Below are positions 19,335-33,219 of a stretch of 64,000 nucleotides of DNA, one piece after another (positions within the stretch are counted from its first letter, which is position 1; every line of letters starts with the position of its first letter). The translations under genes and the position numbers were made by a program. Where the stretch lies: contig OZ025239.1 in assembly GCA_964019155.1 (NCBI GenBank), forward strand, positions 8,370,763 to 8,434,762, read 5' to 3'. The notes beneath the pieces were generated by a model that was not told the origin of the DNA, did no database searches, and saw only the letters and a list, made by a program, of their open reading frames with translations. Source of the DNA: Osedax fenrisi (lineage: Eukaryota; Annelida; Polychaeta; Sabellida; Siboglinidae).

Positions 19335-20303
19335 CACATTGTAACATTTATTATGTATATTTTGTAGAAAAAATCTAGAAACTATATTGCATAACTTTTA
19401 TTTGATTGTATTTAAAAATAAATTTAAATTTGTATGATTAAATAAAGGAAAAAAATAATATCTTGGATTTCTGCAAAGATTAAATAATACTAAATAGACT
19501 AAAAAAGATAAAATCAATGTTTTATTAATTCCAATTAAATATTTGTCATGTCTATAGATTTGTATATAAATACAATTGTAATAGTATAATGAATATTCAT
19601 ATGCTTTATTGTTTATGTGGTATATTTTATAATAATTTATAACTATATAGATTATATATTGAAACTTATATTATGATATAAAGATATTAATTTAAAAAAA
19701 TATATTAACATATATTATGTAGTATTTAAATTGATAATAAATAGTCTGGGTTGTATATATACATATAGGCCGAAGTATTAAGTATTTAAAATTAATCAAT
19801 ATATATTTTTATATTTAGTTTATTTATTAGTTTATTAATTTATTATTATATTTAGTTTTTATTTTTTTATTTTAATATTTTAATATTTAAGAATTTCCTA
19901 TTTTATCAATTTCCATTAATAGCATTTCAATCATTATACGAATTTATTACTATATATCCTGTATATATGTATATATTAATTATATGTTAAGTTTTTATAT
20001 TAATATCTATATGTATACAGTATATTATAGTATAACTATTTGTATTTTTGTCAATCTAGCTTACAAATAACATACACCATGTTTTATGATTCGTATACAT
20101 TGATTTATTATCTTACCTTACTAAATATTTCCTCTCGATAAGTGTTCCCTTTATCACATATTGATTATTGTTATTCTATTTCATCATTAATATATCATAT
20201 ATTCTAGCTATATATTTATATTTCTATATCTACTATAATTGTGCCTATAATTGTATATATATATTATTATATATATTATTATACATATTATTATTTATAT
20301 TTA

Positions 20304-20306
<3 letters not shown>

Positions 20307-20353
<47 letters not shown>
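20307..20353. repeat. (TA)n microsatellite
   Basis: Uninterrupted TA array. Confidence 0.95.
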
Positions 20354-20355
<2 letters not shown>

Positions 20356-20834
20356 ATATGTAATTATTTCACTAATAAATATATAACCGCATATAAACAA
20401 TATGCACATGTTACTTACATTTATATGTATATGAGTATGCTTATGTGTATTTGAGTTTATGTATATTTGTATTTATATAATTCTAAATCAATTCATCATT
20501 ATTTCATATACATATATATTTTATTTAGAATAACATAATTAATAAGTCCATATTAATTAATAATAATGTCAAGAAACCAATCGAAATAATTAGAATATCA
20601 CTGTTATTATGGTGAACGGTAAAAAAATAACAAGAAAAAAAATAACAGGGTTAAAAATAACGAATAAAAATAACGGAAAAAATAACATTAAATATAATTT
20701 TTTTTAATTTAATCAATAATACAAAATTATTAGTTTTCTGAAATAACTAATTCTGATATTTGATTATTCTAATTTTGCACATTTTATATAAATTTTGAAA
20801 ATGTATAATTGAAATTTCTGCTATATATGATGTT

Positions 20835-20836
<2 letters not shown>

Positions 20837-20902
<66 letters not shown>
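20837..20902. repeat. (TA)n microsatellite beside a SINE
   Basis: A 66-base TA array ending 28 bases before SINE copy 1; copy 2 of the SINE also starts just after a TA array. Confidence 0.95.
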
Positions 20903-20907
<5 letters not shown>

Positions 20908-20930
20908 GTATATATAAGAACATTTTTAAC

Positions 20931-21223
20931 TGCCTGTGTGGTTCAGTGGCTAAGGCGTCAAACACACAAGCAGTAGGACATGAGTTCGAGCCTCGTCCGG
21001 ACCATTAATTAATTTTATTAAATGGGTCTTAACATATTATTTAGAAGTGATCTTATATAATTGTGTATAAATAAATGATCGGCTCTCGTTAAAACCATGG
21101 ATGCCTTAACATGGGAGCGGCTTCGAAGGGACATTATAGCCATATATGGTTATAAGTGAAAACTTCATCTATGTTCCTGGATGGGATGAAAGGACTCCAC
21201 CAAATAAAAATAACAAATAACAA
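20931..21223 (+). mobile_element. tRNA-derived SINE, copy 1 (full length)
   Basis: The head carries an RNA polymerase III A box (TGGTTCAGTGG) and B box (GAGTTCGAGCC), followed by CTCGTCCGGACCA like a tRNA 3' end. The body contains GATCGGCTCTCGTTAAAACC and CTTCGAAGGGACATT, and the tail TGAAAACTTCATC...GGACTCCACCAAATAAAAAT. A copy at 62236 shares head, body and tail. Confidence 0.85.
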
Positions 21224-21804
21224 TATATATATATATATATATATTATGGATTGATATGTTGGGTTAGTTTGATTTAATTAGTTTGGTTTAGTTTTGTGTT
21301 ACTTGTTTTTTTATCTCCATTTCTAAATGAGAATTTAAAAGCATGTACTTATCATAATACATATAATATAATGTATATAATAAGGAAATAATATATTGTA
21401 TAAATAGTCTAATAATATATTATGATATATCCATGGATTAAAAAAAATGTTTTTAAATTAATAAAATATATACAAGCGGATTTTTTTCCTGTTATTTTTT
21501 GTCATGTTCTTTTTTTTCCTAGATTAATTATTATATATAGAGTTATATAACCATATTACAGCAACGATATTATTAAGTATATAATGCATATTATACAGAT
21601 TCGTAATATAGTATTATATATAACTTATTAATATAAATAATATAAATAGTAATAATAATTATTATTATATTATATGTTAATTATATAATAAATATAATTA
21701 TAGTTGTACATTATAATGTATATTATAAATTGTATATTAATAAATTAGTATCATAGATTTATGGGAATAATAGGGATTTATGTATGTTAATAAAGTGTAT
21801 TATT

Positions 21805-21852
<48 letters not shown>

Positions 21853-22795
21853 GAAGGTCTGCATTTTAACTGTTTATTAACCTTTAATACATCTGAAGCT
21901 TGCTGATAAATAAGACTTAAAATCAGTTGGACATTTAAATGAGTATTTATGTAATGAAATAACTGGTATTTTACATTCTTTTCGGACACTGCATAAATAT
22001 GATAATTGACGAGTTATATTACTTTCGCACCCAACATGTCCATAATTCTGTTAACAATTTGATAATATTAACTGATATATTATTTTCAAAGTTGTCAAAA
22101 ACCCTTAAAACATAAAATTTAATAAGAGATTTTGTGGTTGTTACTGGGATTTGTGTAGGTATTTTTGGGTATTTAGTTAGGTTCATTATATAATATTTAA
22201 AACGAGTGAATATTTTAAAGATACATTATAAAATAATTTAAATTATTTGACACTAATATTTCAAAAATGGTTAAAACCCAAAAACCCCACCCCCAACGCA
22301 TGCAATACAATAATAATTATAATATATAATTGTATAATATTAATATCTATTTAAATATAATATTTAGATTGACTTTTTGAAAATAATATATTAAATGCAG
22401 AATTTCTAGTTACTATATGTTGTCAAATATATATATATATATATATATATAATATAAATTAATTTAATATAAACCTTATTTACGCATTTTCCTAATTTCA
22501 TTCTACCATATTTGGCTTCTATAATTTGAATAATTTCATTTTTTGGACAGGATATGTTAAACGTTTGCCAATCACAGTATGATACTAACGGAATACCTGT
22601 TTATATGATATATATATATATATATATATATATAAACATTTATATAATATGTATATATATATATTTGTATTAATGATTATTTGTAATATTGAAAAGATAA
22701 CACTTGTTATATTATATTCTATGTTTAAGATATATAAAAATAAATAACATATTATATGTTGGAATCCATTATTTGTATATGTGTACAATAAATTA

Positions 22796-22908
22796 TATTT
22801 CAATTATTTTATATTAAACATAATCACTTATATCGCTAACATAATTATCATTTATAAGATTATATGTTAGCGATATAACTGATTATGTTTGATATAAAAT
22901 AATTTAAA
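22796..22908. repeat. Inverted repeat, ~45-bp arms
   Basis: ATATTAAACATAATCACTTA, TATCGCTAACATAAT on the left is mirrored by ATTATATGTTAGCGATATAA, CTGATTATGTTTGATAT on the right, with a few mismatches. Confidence 0.8.
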
Positions 22909-22930
22909 CAATTTATTTTACCACTATTTT

Positions 22931-23001
<71 letters not shown>

Positions 23002-23036
23002 CTATATTATATAGTCTATATAGTACTATTGATGTT

Positions 23037-23084
<48 letters not shown>
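22931..23084. repeat. (AC)n(AT)n and (TA)n pair
   Basis: AC units at 22931-22950, AT units to 22995, 45 bases of sequence, then a TA array at 23041-23084. Confidence 0.95.
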
Positions 23085-23087
<3 letters not shown>

Positions 23088-26000
23088 ATATACATTATTG
23101 TATGTAACATATTACCATTATTTTATAACACTAATATAGTTTACATTATATTTATATAGTTCTATATATTCTCTATATAAAACGATATCGATAATCAATA
23201 GTAGCATCTTCCCATAACCCTTGAAATTAATTTATTCACTTCAAAGTGGTTATTATTATCGCCATACATTACCTAACATGCACTTGTGCTTTCCAATATA
23301 TATTTTGTATATATCAAATATATTGGAAAGAATATATTCATGTTTGGTAATAAATTGCGATAAATATATATAAATATAAATATATATATATATATTAGAT
23401 ATTACTAAATAATATAACTAACTCATCTATACGTATCATATAAATTGTATACTATACTTAGGTTATATTTGCAACTTTATTATAATGATTTTATTATTGT
23501 ATATAAATATATAAAATTTACAATTTATTATTTATATATCATATTTTATATATATTATTATTTATATATAATAATAATAATTATTATATAATTAATTATG
23601 TTCATACTTAAATATATATATATATAAATTTAATTATACTCTAGTATTATAGAAATATTAAATAGTATACATTATAAATAAAAATATAATTATATTATAC
23701 TATAGATGTAAAAGCCTTCTTAATTCCTGACAAACCCAAATAAATCCCATCTCAGCTTATAAGGGATATTCTCTAATTAGTGACGTAGAAATCATTTCTC
23801 GCATGAGCGAATGGTTAATCCTAATGAAAGCATCGATCCACTTCCTTGTATTACTACTCATAATATAGCCTACCAACACAAGGATAGTGCAGTCCCATTA
23901 GGCTTGTTATATACATTATGTCAGTGATTTAATAACGTACTTCTTAACACATCGATAATATATTTATCTATATCTGTATCATATATTGGAGTGCACAGTA
24001 ATTCAATCAATTCAAATCCAAATTATAATCGACCCATGGCATACAATTTGTTATTCTCTTATCACATATACACATACTCACACACATACACAAATACATA
24101 CAAATATATACACAGATACACATATACACACATACACACACATATATATATATACATGTATGTGTATTATATTATATATGTCGATCATATTAAATATGAA
24201 CGTGTTATTATAGTATACAATTCATGTAATATTTAGTATTTATTTGAATAATATAATAACTAGTTTGTATACGAACACATGGTAATATAATGAAAATAAA
24301 GATAGTTTTACTTGAATAAATCATAAACTAAACTGTGAATATAAATGATGAGTAATATAAATGTAAATAATTTCATATTTTATTTATACATATAACTATA
24401 AATAATTCATTCATGTATATGCATATAGCATATGCATATGGCATGCCATCATTTTAAACTTTGACATCATCATATTATCTAATAATAGTCAAATAATATG
24501 ATTTTATAATGTTAATATATAGTTATTATGTAATATGTTGTATATTTGAAATAATCCACCCATATCATAAATATGGCATAATTGCATAACCTTATTGATT
24601 ATACAGATGAGTAATTATAGATATTTTGAACACCTGTGCTGTGTTCATTTCTGTAATTAATTTAGCATACTCAATTAATATAGACATATTATGTAATACT
24701 ATTATCAATGAACCACATGAAAAGAAATGCACATACAAATATATATATATATATAAATATATATATTTATATACAAGAACACATAAAATGCACGTAAATA
24801 TTAGGTTTTTATTATATTTATATGTTATATATATAATGTTTATTATATTCGAACCATTACATCTAACAGGGCCCTTTAATAATAAATATAATAGCCACAT
24901 ACTTTAGATGTATCATCATTATATTATATATATAAATATACAATTATACAAAATAATTTGCACAGTATAAATATTTTATTTTTCATAAGATTATTTTAAT
25001 ATTATTACATACAAAATATTTAATTAAACAGATTAAATTTAATCAAATAGATTATAATATGTGTTGATATTAATATAAATTGTTATCAATATATATGTTT
25101 TGTTGTATACAAAATAATATATATTCTTATTGATTTACTCAATACATGTTTTTCAGATCATATTGTCACTGAGAATTTGTCAATCTTATCATAAGACTCT
25201 TATGTCAAGTGTCTAGAATATTTGAGGAATAATTTTTATATACATGTTTGTATAATTAGAATAACAAATTGATCATTATAATTTGTATAATTTTGTTTGT
25301 GTTATAATTACCCTAATTACAATAATACAAGTTATCCCATCATGTCCTATATATGACATTGACATTAAATAAATTGTTTTTAATAAAAGGTTTTTTATGA
25401 ATGAATAATTGTATTATTTTAGTTTATTTATTAATTACTTTAGTTATGAATGAGCAATTGCAATGTTAAATTATCATACTATTATTTTATGATCAATTAT
25501 GTACATATTATATATATATATGAACTATATATGAACAATAATATATAGTTTTTCAATATAAATTAAATAATCTATTATGCAATATCATTTTATATACTAT
25601 TTATATAATAAGAATATTAATTACATTCTAAATAGATATAATTAAAATTGTAAAAATAGATTTACCCTACACTTTTTATAATATTATTTTTTTTTATAAT
25701 TTTATACCTATTATGATTTTATCCATATTCAAAATAAATCAATAGTATAAAATAGTAAATAATTAATAGTAACATTTTCTATTCAAATATAGTAGATATT
25801 TAAAATATTACATAATATATATTTATACTAGATATATTGAATATAGATTATATTTTAAATTATTTAATTAATCTTCTATGAACAACATGTGATATATTAA
25901 TTAATTTATTATTTTTAATCTTATTGAAAGAAAATATTAAAGTAATCAGTTCCTAACTATATATTAGTTATATAGTCTATATATATATTTAATATTCTAA

Positions 26001-26250
26001 TTTTGTTTCCATATTACTTATATCAGAGTATTAACAAGTGGCAATGTGTACTCCCCAGTAGTAAATATACTTCATATACTAATTAGTAATACATATTATT
26101 AATAGTAATTATAATTACTATAGTAATTATAATTACTATAGTAATTACTAATTACTATAGTACTTACTTATTGTTATGGTTAATTTACAATTATATTTAA
26201 CTGTTCATATTATCTTGTAATTTGGTGACATTTTGTTATCTTTAGTCAAC

Positions 26251-26253
<3 letters not shown>

Positions 26254-26315
<62 letters not shown>

Positions 26316-26336
26316 ATGTGTGTGTATTTGTGTGTG
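26254..26336. repeat. (TA)n(TG)n microsatellite
   Basis: TA array to 26303 followed by an imperfect TG array. Confidence 0.95.
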
Positions 26337-28091
26337 TAGTATACTATATTATATAGTCTATATAGTTATTAATGATTCTTATATGTAAAATGCATGCAAT
26401 TTGTTAATTAAAATAGGTAATTATATAATTATATATTCAATATAAATATTAATGTTATTATTTATTATGTATATATATTTATAACCTTATTTTATATGCA
26501 ACCAGTTTATATATTATCATAAATATTATTACATAATGACCATATTGACCTTGTCCTAATATTCATATATTCCAGAATTATTCATCAATATTACTAATTA
26601 GAATATATGAAATATAATTAAAAAATATAGTATATATTTAATATATACGATATATATATATATTTATATATATAATAATTCAATAAATAATCATTAACAT
26701 GAAACCGAGTTTACTAGGTTTATATACAGACTGTATAATACAGTATATGTATGTGGCAATTTGTATGTATAATATAAAGATAGGATATTAGAATTGGAAT
26801 AATAATTTTTATAATATGAATTTATATAAAATACGTGGTGATGTATTATTAAAATCCATGGGTTCTATAAATAATATGTTTTAGATATGTAGGTTATTAA
26901 TTATTAATTATGTGTATCATATAATTTATATATATATATACATTATTAAAGTATATATTCATATATTTTTAATTCTAATAGGTTATTATTTTATAAAATA
27001 CATATATTTACTTATTTTTAGTAATTATGATATCTAAATTAGTTATATGAGAATACATAAATATAATTGTAGGTTATATATTATGTCACTTATTGTTTTT
27101 AAATATATTAATTGATGTTGATTAATCTATATTGTATACCAGTTTATTTATTTTAAAAATATTAATTAATTATAAATTATATATAAAAAAATCAATAATT
27201 AATTATATTATAAGTGTATTATATTTTATTTATAATAAAGAAAACCTACTTGATATCTCAGTGATATAATTCCAAATAAATAAACATTGAAAGATGATAT
27301 AATATAATACATTATACATTATACATATATATATAATTTATTATAAAGGAAGACACGTTACTTTGTCATCTCATATTAATGACTGCGTGAGTTCACGGTA
27401 AACTAGCAATCATATTGACCCACAATGCGTGCTGATAGAGTGAGTGTGTATCAATCGAATATGATATTACTATATATAATAGTCACGAATACAGTTATGT
27501 CCCTCAGGCTCTTATTCAAGTTAAATGAGTAACAAATATGTGTTATACAAACTGTAAATTTATATATAATAAATAATTATTTAAAGATATTATATATAAA
27601 TAAATATTTGTAATAAAAATTAAATAATATATAATATAAAATATAATGTATTTATATATTTTATATACGGACTTTGGTTATATCAAGTACTGATTGTACA
27701 ATGTACAATGTACATCATTGGTTATATTAAATTTAAATAAAAGTAATGCATGTATTAATTCGGTTTTAATATATTAATTTGTACAAAGTTCATATACAAT
27801 TTGATTTAAACCACTTTTATCATGGTCTATGTATATTTATTGACTATTTACAAACTAGATATTATATAATGAAGGGTTAGGCTTGAATATCATTTATTTA
27901 TAATAAATATATTTGGAAATAAATTCATTATAGTTATTATCCCCATTGGGTTATTATATTTCATTATGTATAATAAATATTACCTACTTATAAAGTTTAG
28001 ACCTCATTAATGATTAATGATAATCAATATATAAATATATATTTATTTTATTATGAGTATTTATTTATCTAATTGGGGGTAATTTAACATA

Positions 28092-28093
<2 letters not shown>

Positions 28094-28141
<48 letters not shown>
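28094..28141. repeat. (TA)n microsatellite
   Basis: Uninterrupted TA array. Confidence 0.95.
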
Positions 28142-28146
<5 letters not shown>

Positions 28147-28534
28147 TATATATATATAGTATATTATATATACAAATTATATATTATTGGTTCTCATAAC
28201 ATATTATGACATCGAATGTTAACTATATAACTATAATTCATTATTATATGAATTTGTGTAACATTAAAATATACTATAGACTATAGTATATATTCCAACG
28301 GATTAAAAATGATAGCATATTTATTTTATTAACTCATGTGATGTTTACCTAATCAGGATTCAATATATATATGATTTTATGAAGATTTAATATCATATAA
28401 TATCTACAGAACTCTATATTATAATTTCATTTTTAATAATTGTAATGTTATATTTTAAGCTTATTTTATAAATCTCAGTTTTTTAATTAAAAGTGAATGA
28501 TCTAATGTGTCACCTTTCTGATAATTGATATAAG

Positions 28535-28986
28535 CAACGATTTTTCTAAGAAAAGATAACACTAACACGAAATAGTGTAATTCTATTTTGTATACGAAAT
28601 CAACAGAGCCACCTATATGGGGTAGATTATCGGAACTATGTGTTGTTTATAATGTAAATTCATATCAAACTATGCACTTTTAAAATGAAAAATAATATGC
28701 TTTAAATTATTACTTTTATTATGATAACTAAGAGTTCATTACTAATATATAACAAATCAATAGGATATGTTAGTTTCAAAAGCTATACATATCTATGTGG
28801 CGAGTAAAAGCTAATTTATTTTGAATGTAATTTAATAGATAAATTTAATAGATAAATGAAAACATTGTAGTATGCAAATCGCGACAAACCTAAATCGATT
28901 TCGATACTGCTTCTAGCAGCGGGATGTATGAATACTAATCACGTTGCTTATAGGCAGTGTTATATCTTTGCTTCGCAAAATATTTG
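28535..28986. mobile_element. Inverted-repeat element, 7-9 bp TSD family, copy A
   Basis: In reverse orientation to copy B, it starts CAACGATTTTTCTAAGAAAA and ends TTTGCTTCGCAAAATATTTG, flanked by ATATAAG on both sides. The interior shares GAAAACATTGTAGTATGCAA and CTGCTTCTAGCAGCGGGATG with the other copies. Confidence 0.8.
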
Positions 28987-29993
28987 ATATAAGTGCACAT
29001 TTGTTAGTAACTTATTGGTTACTACTTCAATAGTTTTAATCAAAGAATCTTAATTGAATTTTATTTACGAATTCCTTACTAATATATTAGTCATGACTAT
29101 AGTCATTAATAATTATTATAATCTAATATTCATTTTAAAATGTTAATATTTTAGATATAAATCCTACTATTTTTTTTGTAAACTTCGGATATATGCATAA
29201 GTATATATATGGTATATAATTAATATAATACCTAGTGGTCTATAATTTCAATAGAACTAGAGATCTATCTAGCTCTATGATATGTTAAGGGTTAGTTTGT
29301 TTTACTAGATACACAACAAATATGTACGTATTTTACTTTTTTTTAAATCCTAGGAAATATTACAATTAAAAATGAAATTCATTAACAAATCATTAAATAA
29401 ATAAAATGCACTAAAATGGGGTCAATTTCAGTTTTAATTTGTGTTATTAATAATAATAACTTATTATAAACATGTTTAAGGTTAAATCACTTATTTGTAA
29501 TATATTTTGATTTTGGTTCATTATATTAATAATTAATCAATTTATCAATTTCATAAATGGAAAGAGGATAAAAGAATATTGATTTAACATTATTATTTTG
29601 CGTTTTATAATAAATATAATTGTTTGGATAATCCAATTTAATGTCTGATTTATTTCCAGTTTTACTAAAATACTAATTAAAGAGAGTAGGCTACCAACTT
29701 CTTGCATGTAAATATAGGAAATATATAAAAAAACTATATGAAAAACACCATTTTTAAACTCTTCAATTTTAAATATTTTTTCATAATTTTTCAAAGTTAT
29801 AATAATAATAGGTTATTCAATAATAATAATATAGGCCTACATCATTCTATATGATAACCATTTTTTATATATACTAAAACATCTTAATTTTAAAATAAGA
29901 GTAATTTAAATGAATAGGTTTTTTAGAAGTGAATATAATGATATAAATATGATATAACATTTTAATTATTAAATTATATTTCGTTATTTCTAT

Positions 29994-30001
<8 letters not shown>

Positions 30002-30055
<54 letters not shown>
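30002..30055. repeat. (TA)n microsatellite
   Basis: A TA array that abuts the pogo-like CAGTAAAACCTC end, consistent with a TA target. Confidence 0.95.
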
Positions 30056-30056
<1 letters not shown>

Positions 30057-30059
<3 letters not shown>

Positions 30060-30230
30060 TAAAACCTCTCTATAAGTAACCTCTTTATAAGAAAAACCTC
30101 TTTATAAGAAAATTGTTCACACATTTGGTTGGAATTCAACCTTTTCCACATTAAAAAACCTCTTTATAAGAACATTTTATAAGAAAAATATAAGAAAAAC
30201 CTCTTTATAAGAAACTTATTGTATACAAAA
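30057..30230 (+). mobile_element. Pogo/Tigger-like left end
   Basis: CAGTAAAACCTCTCTATAAG is followed by six further copies of CCTCTTTATAAGAA-type sequence. Many pogo/Tigger elements begin CAGTNAAACCTC. No matching right end was found. Confidence 0.4.
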
Positions 30231-31411
30231 TATAAAAAATAATTACATATAAATAGAATTATTATATATTGATAACAATTATAGAAATTAATTATTATAT
30301 AAGATATTTTTTTTTCTTACAAATATTTTATATTACATAAATAGCTCGAAATGAATTACAATTAATTAATAATTGTTATTGTATATCCATACATTTATTA
30401 AAATTTATCAAAATTAAAATTTATAATTATTAATATAAAAAATAATGTATTTTTACATGAAATGATAAATAACTGATTATATAAATTATATATTAGATAA
30501 TAAAAATAATATTTTTTTATTAAGGGAAATTATGAAGGATGTATTATAAAGTTCTTCCCCCTTTTAAGCGCAATGTTCGTGGGTTTAGATATACAATACA
30601 GGGAAAATGGCTATTTTAAAGGCTATACATTTTTTTATATATAATTTTGTTGTTATATATTTTGGGTTGTATAATATATACAATGTATACAATGTATATT
30701 TCAATAATAATTAATTACAATATATTCAATATTGATTATTTTGTTTCAAATGGAACTTATTTAAAATCAAAACACTAAATAATATAAATCATATAATATA
30801 TATTTATACCTATTTTTATTTATCATAAATTTACAGGTAGGCGATAAAGTTAAATGTCTATTTACAAAAAGTCGAAATAATTCGCCATACTCAAGAGGTT
30901 TTTAAGAAATTATTGTTCTATGTCTATTGTCCTCATATATTATATTATATTTTTTATAATATATTATTAATATATAAATACATGTATATATACATATGTT
31001 ATATTCTAATCTTACCAGTATAATATATTCTAGGATTCCTACATCATAATAACAATAAATGCGCTTTTTTTATCTATATTATTTTTAATAATATTTATTT
31101 ATTTCGTAACCAAATATGATTTTATTCGTACCTATAGGTATATTATATGAATTATAATTACAAATATTTGATATTTTTGTTAACACATTCTTAAAATATA
31201 TTTTGAAGCACACTATAAAATATACTTAATAATAAAGATATGTATAATAAGATAGTTGATTAATAAAATAAGTTTACAACTTGATCAATTATACTTATGA
31301 ATTATTAATAAGTTATAATATATTAAAATATAGATATGATATTATATCCCAATTAAATTCTTATATCTATTTATAAATACAGTTATTTAAACATCTATTT
31401 TCATATATACC

Positions 31412-31530
<119 letters not shown>

Positions 31531-31729
31531 CTATTTTTTTATTGAACAGATGAGTCATCTAGCTGGATTTATGTGAAAAATAGACATTGTAAAAGAAGTA
31601 AAAAGTTAAGGGTTTGCAATAACAAATTATAGGATAGTTTTAAATTATAACAAATTATTAATTTATTATTGTATATCATTATAGGTATACATTTGGTATA
31701 ATAAATAATGATTACCATATCAGGTGTGA

Positions 31730-31763
<34 letters not shown>

Positions 31764-32127
31764 TGTTATAATATATATTGAGAGTTATATGTTTTAATAT
31801 TTATTAATTATTAACAGATTTTGATCTAATAAATATATAAAATTAATAATAATAAAATATATAGGTTTTTATATATATATTTACAAAAATTATATAATTA
31901 AACTTTTAATTAATCCTATGTTAAGGGTTCAGTATAGAGTATATACTTAATAGTATATACTATATACTGATAGTATATATTATACTATATAGTATATAGT
32001 ATATACTATATAGTATAAAGTATATACTATATAGTATAATACGTATATACTATAGCTATAGCTAGTAAGTAACTATAATATTTATTACTATTATCTTATA
32101 TATACTTTTAAATTTGATCATTTATAG

Positions 32128-32245
32128 GATATAGAGGAAAATCATAAAAATCAACCTAATGAAACATTAGTAAAACGAGTTATGACAACTATAACTGAAA
32201 AAGAGGATACAAGTTAATATCTTATATAAATTATAACATAGATAT

Positions 32246-32280
<35 letters not shown>

Positions 32281-33172
32281 ATATGGGTCACTAATCTAAT
32301 ATGTTATTTATTTAAAATATTTATGTTTATATCTATATCTATCTTAGGAAGAGTTAATAGGGTATAATACTTATTTAAATCAACCTATAATTTATCAAAT
32401 ATTTCTATATAATATGTAATGATAATTAAATTATTAAGGTCAATGCATAGAAAGAGTAGATCATTACAATATTCTGGTAAGAGATATGAAAGAAAGAACT
32501 AATTTAAAAAAAAGAAAGAGAACTAATAGCGAATCCAGAGGAATTTCTATATTTAAATCATTTATTAATAGTGATTTAAAAGCAAAAGCTCTCGGAAGAA
32601 GTACTTCAATGAATATAAGTAATACTGAAAATGATGGAAATGATAATCAACTTATTTGTAATAATATAAGGACAAGAAGACATACAGAAAGTAAAGATAC
32701 AGGCGGTTCTAAAGATATAAATATAATTAGAAAATTATCTATACGTAATTTACCATGTATTTATAAAGAAAATAATCCTATTAAAGATCACGATTTTATA
32801 TTTTTAAAACTAATAAATAATGAAAACAGTTTAAGTTTAGTAGATAACGTTTCCCATCACAATAATTCGGATTTATTATTAAAAAAGAGTACGAATAATT
32901 CAAATAAAAATCATATTGTTAAGACAAAGTTAAAGAAAGCTTGTTCATTGGAGGTTGGGATTTACAAGAGTTCTTTGTTAACTAATAAAAACAGTAATAG
33001 CAATGGGTATATCAATAAAAATGAAAAGGATAGCATGGAAATTGTAAATATATCTACAAAACCTCGCCAAGTAACACGTAGAATATTGGAACATAGAGTT
33101 TGTGAAGTTGAACCACCAATGTCATTATATGCAATCCAAGAAAAACGTAATACTATAATTTTACAAAATTAG
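32128..33172 (+). CDS. 3' end of an unrecognised Lys/Asn-rich protein gene, two exons
   Basis: Two exons, 32128-32212 and 32439-33172, join in frame. The acceptors are TTATAG and TTAAG and the donor is GTTAAT; the split AGT codon closes exactly. Together they give 272 codons and a TAG stop at 33170-33172, with AATAAA at 33214. The start of the joined protein (KRVMTTITEKEDT, then QCIERVDHYNIL, VRDMKERTN) has hydrophobics at coiled-coil-like spacing. It is followed by a basic KKRKR stretch, a long Asn/Ser/Lys-rich disordered tail and a conserved-looking end (RRILEHRVCEVEPPMSLYAI). The whole tail is open over 244 codons in DNA of about 30% GC, which is unlikely by chance. I do not recognise the family. 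Upstream exons are expected to the left; a possible one sits at 31557-31604. Confidence 0.5.
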
Positions 33173-33213
33173 ACATTTATTCTTTAAAATACTTTATTAA
33201 TTTTAGATATTTT

Positions 33214-33219
33214 AATAAA
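33214..33219 (+). terminator. Poly(A) signal of the unrecognised gene
   Basis: AATAAA 42 bases after the TAG stop at 33170-33172. In DNA this AT-rich such hexamers are common, so the position after the stop is the only support. Confidence 0.4.

Larger units (their letters stand above)
16860..28500. other. Very AT-rich desert
   Basis: No exon could be supported. The contents are microsatellites, the 277-bp tandem duplication, two inverted repeats and SINE copy 1. The slightly richer stretches at 23730-23900 and 27360-27500 were read in all frames without finding a protein or RNA family. Confidence 0.6.

Noticed and set aside
20931..21006. A functional tRNA gene
   Set aside because: The same sequence with its 200-base body occurs at other sites with partial copies, and the acceptor stem does not pair well; it is a SINE head.
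23730..23900. Small RNA gene in the slightly GC-richer patch
   Set aside because: I could not match it to tRNA boxes, snRNA motifs or a hammerhead core.
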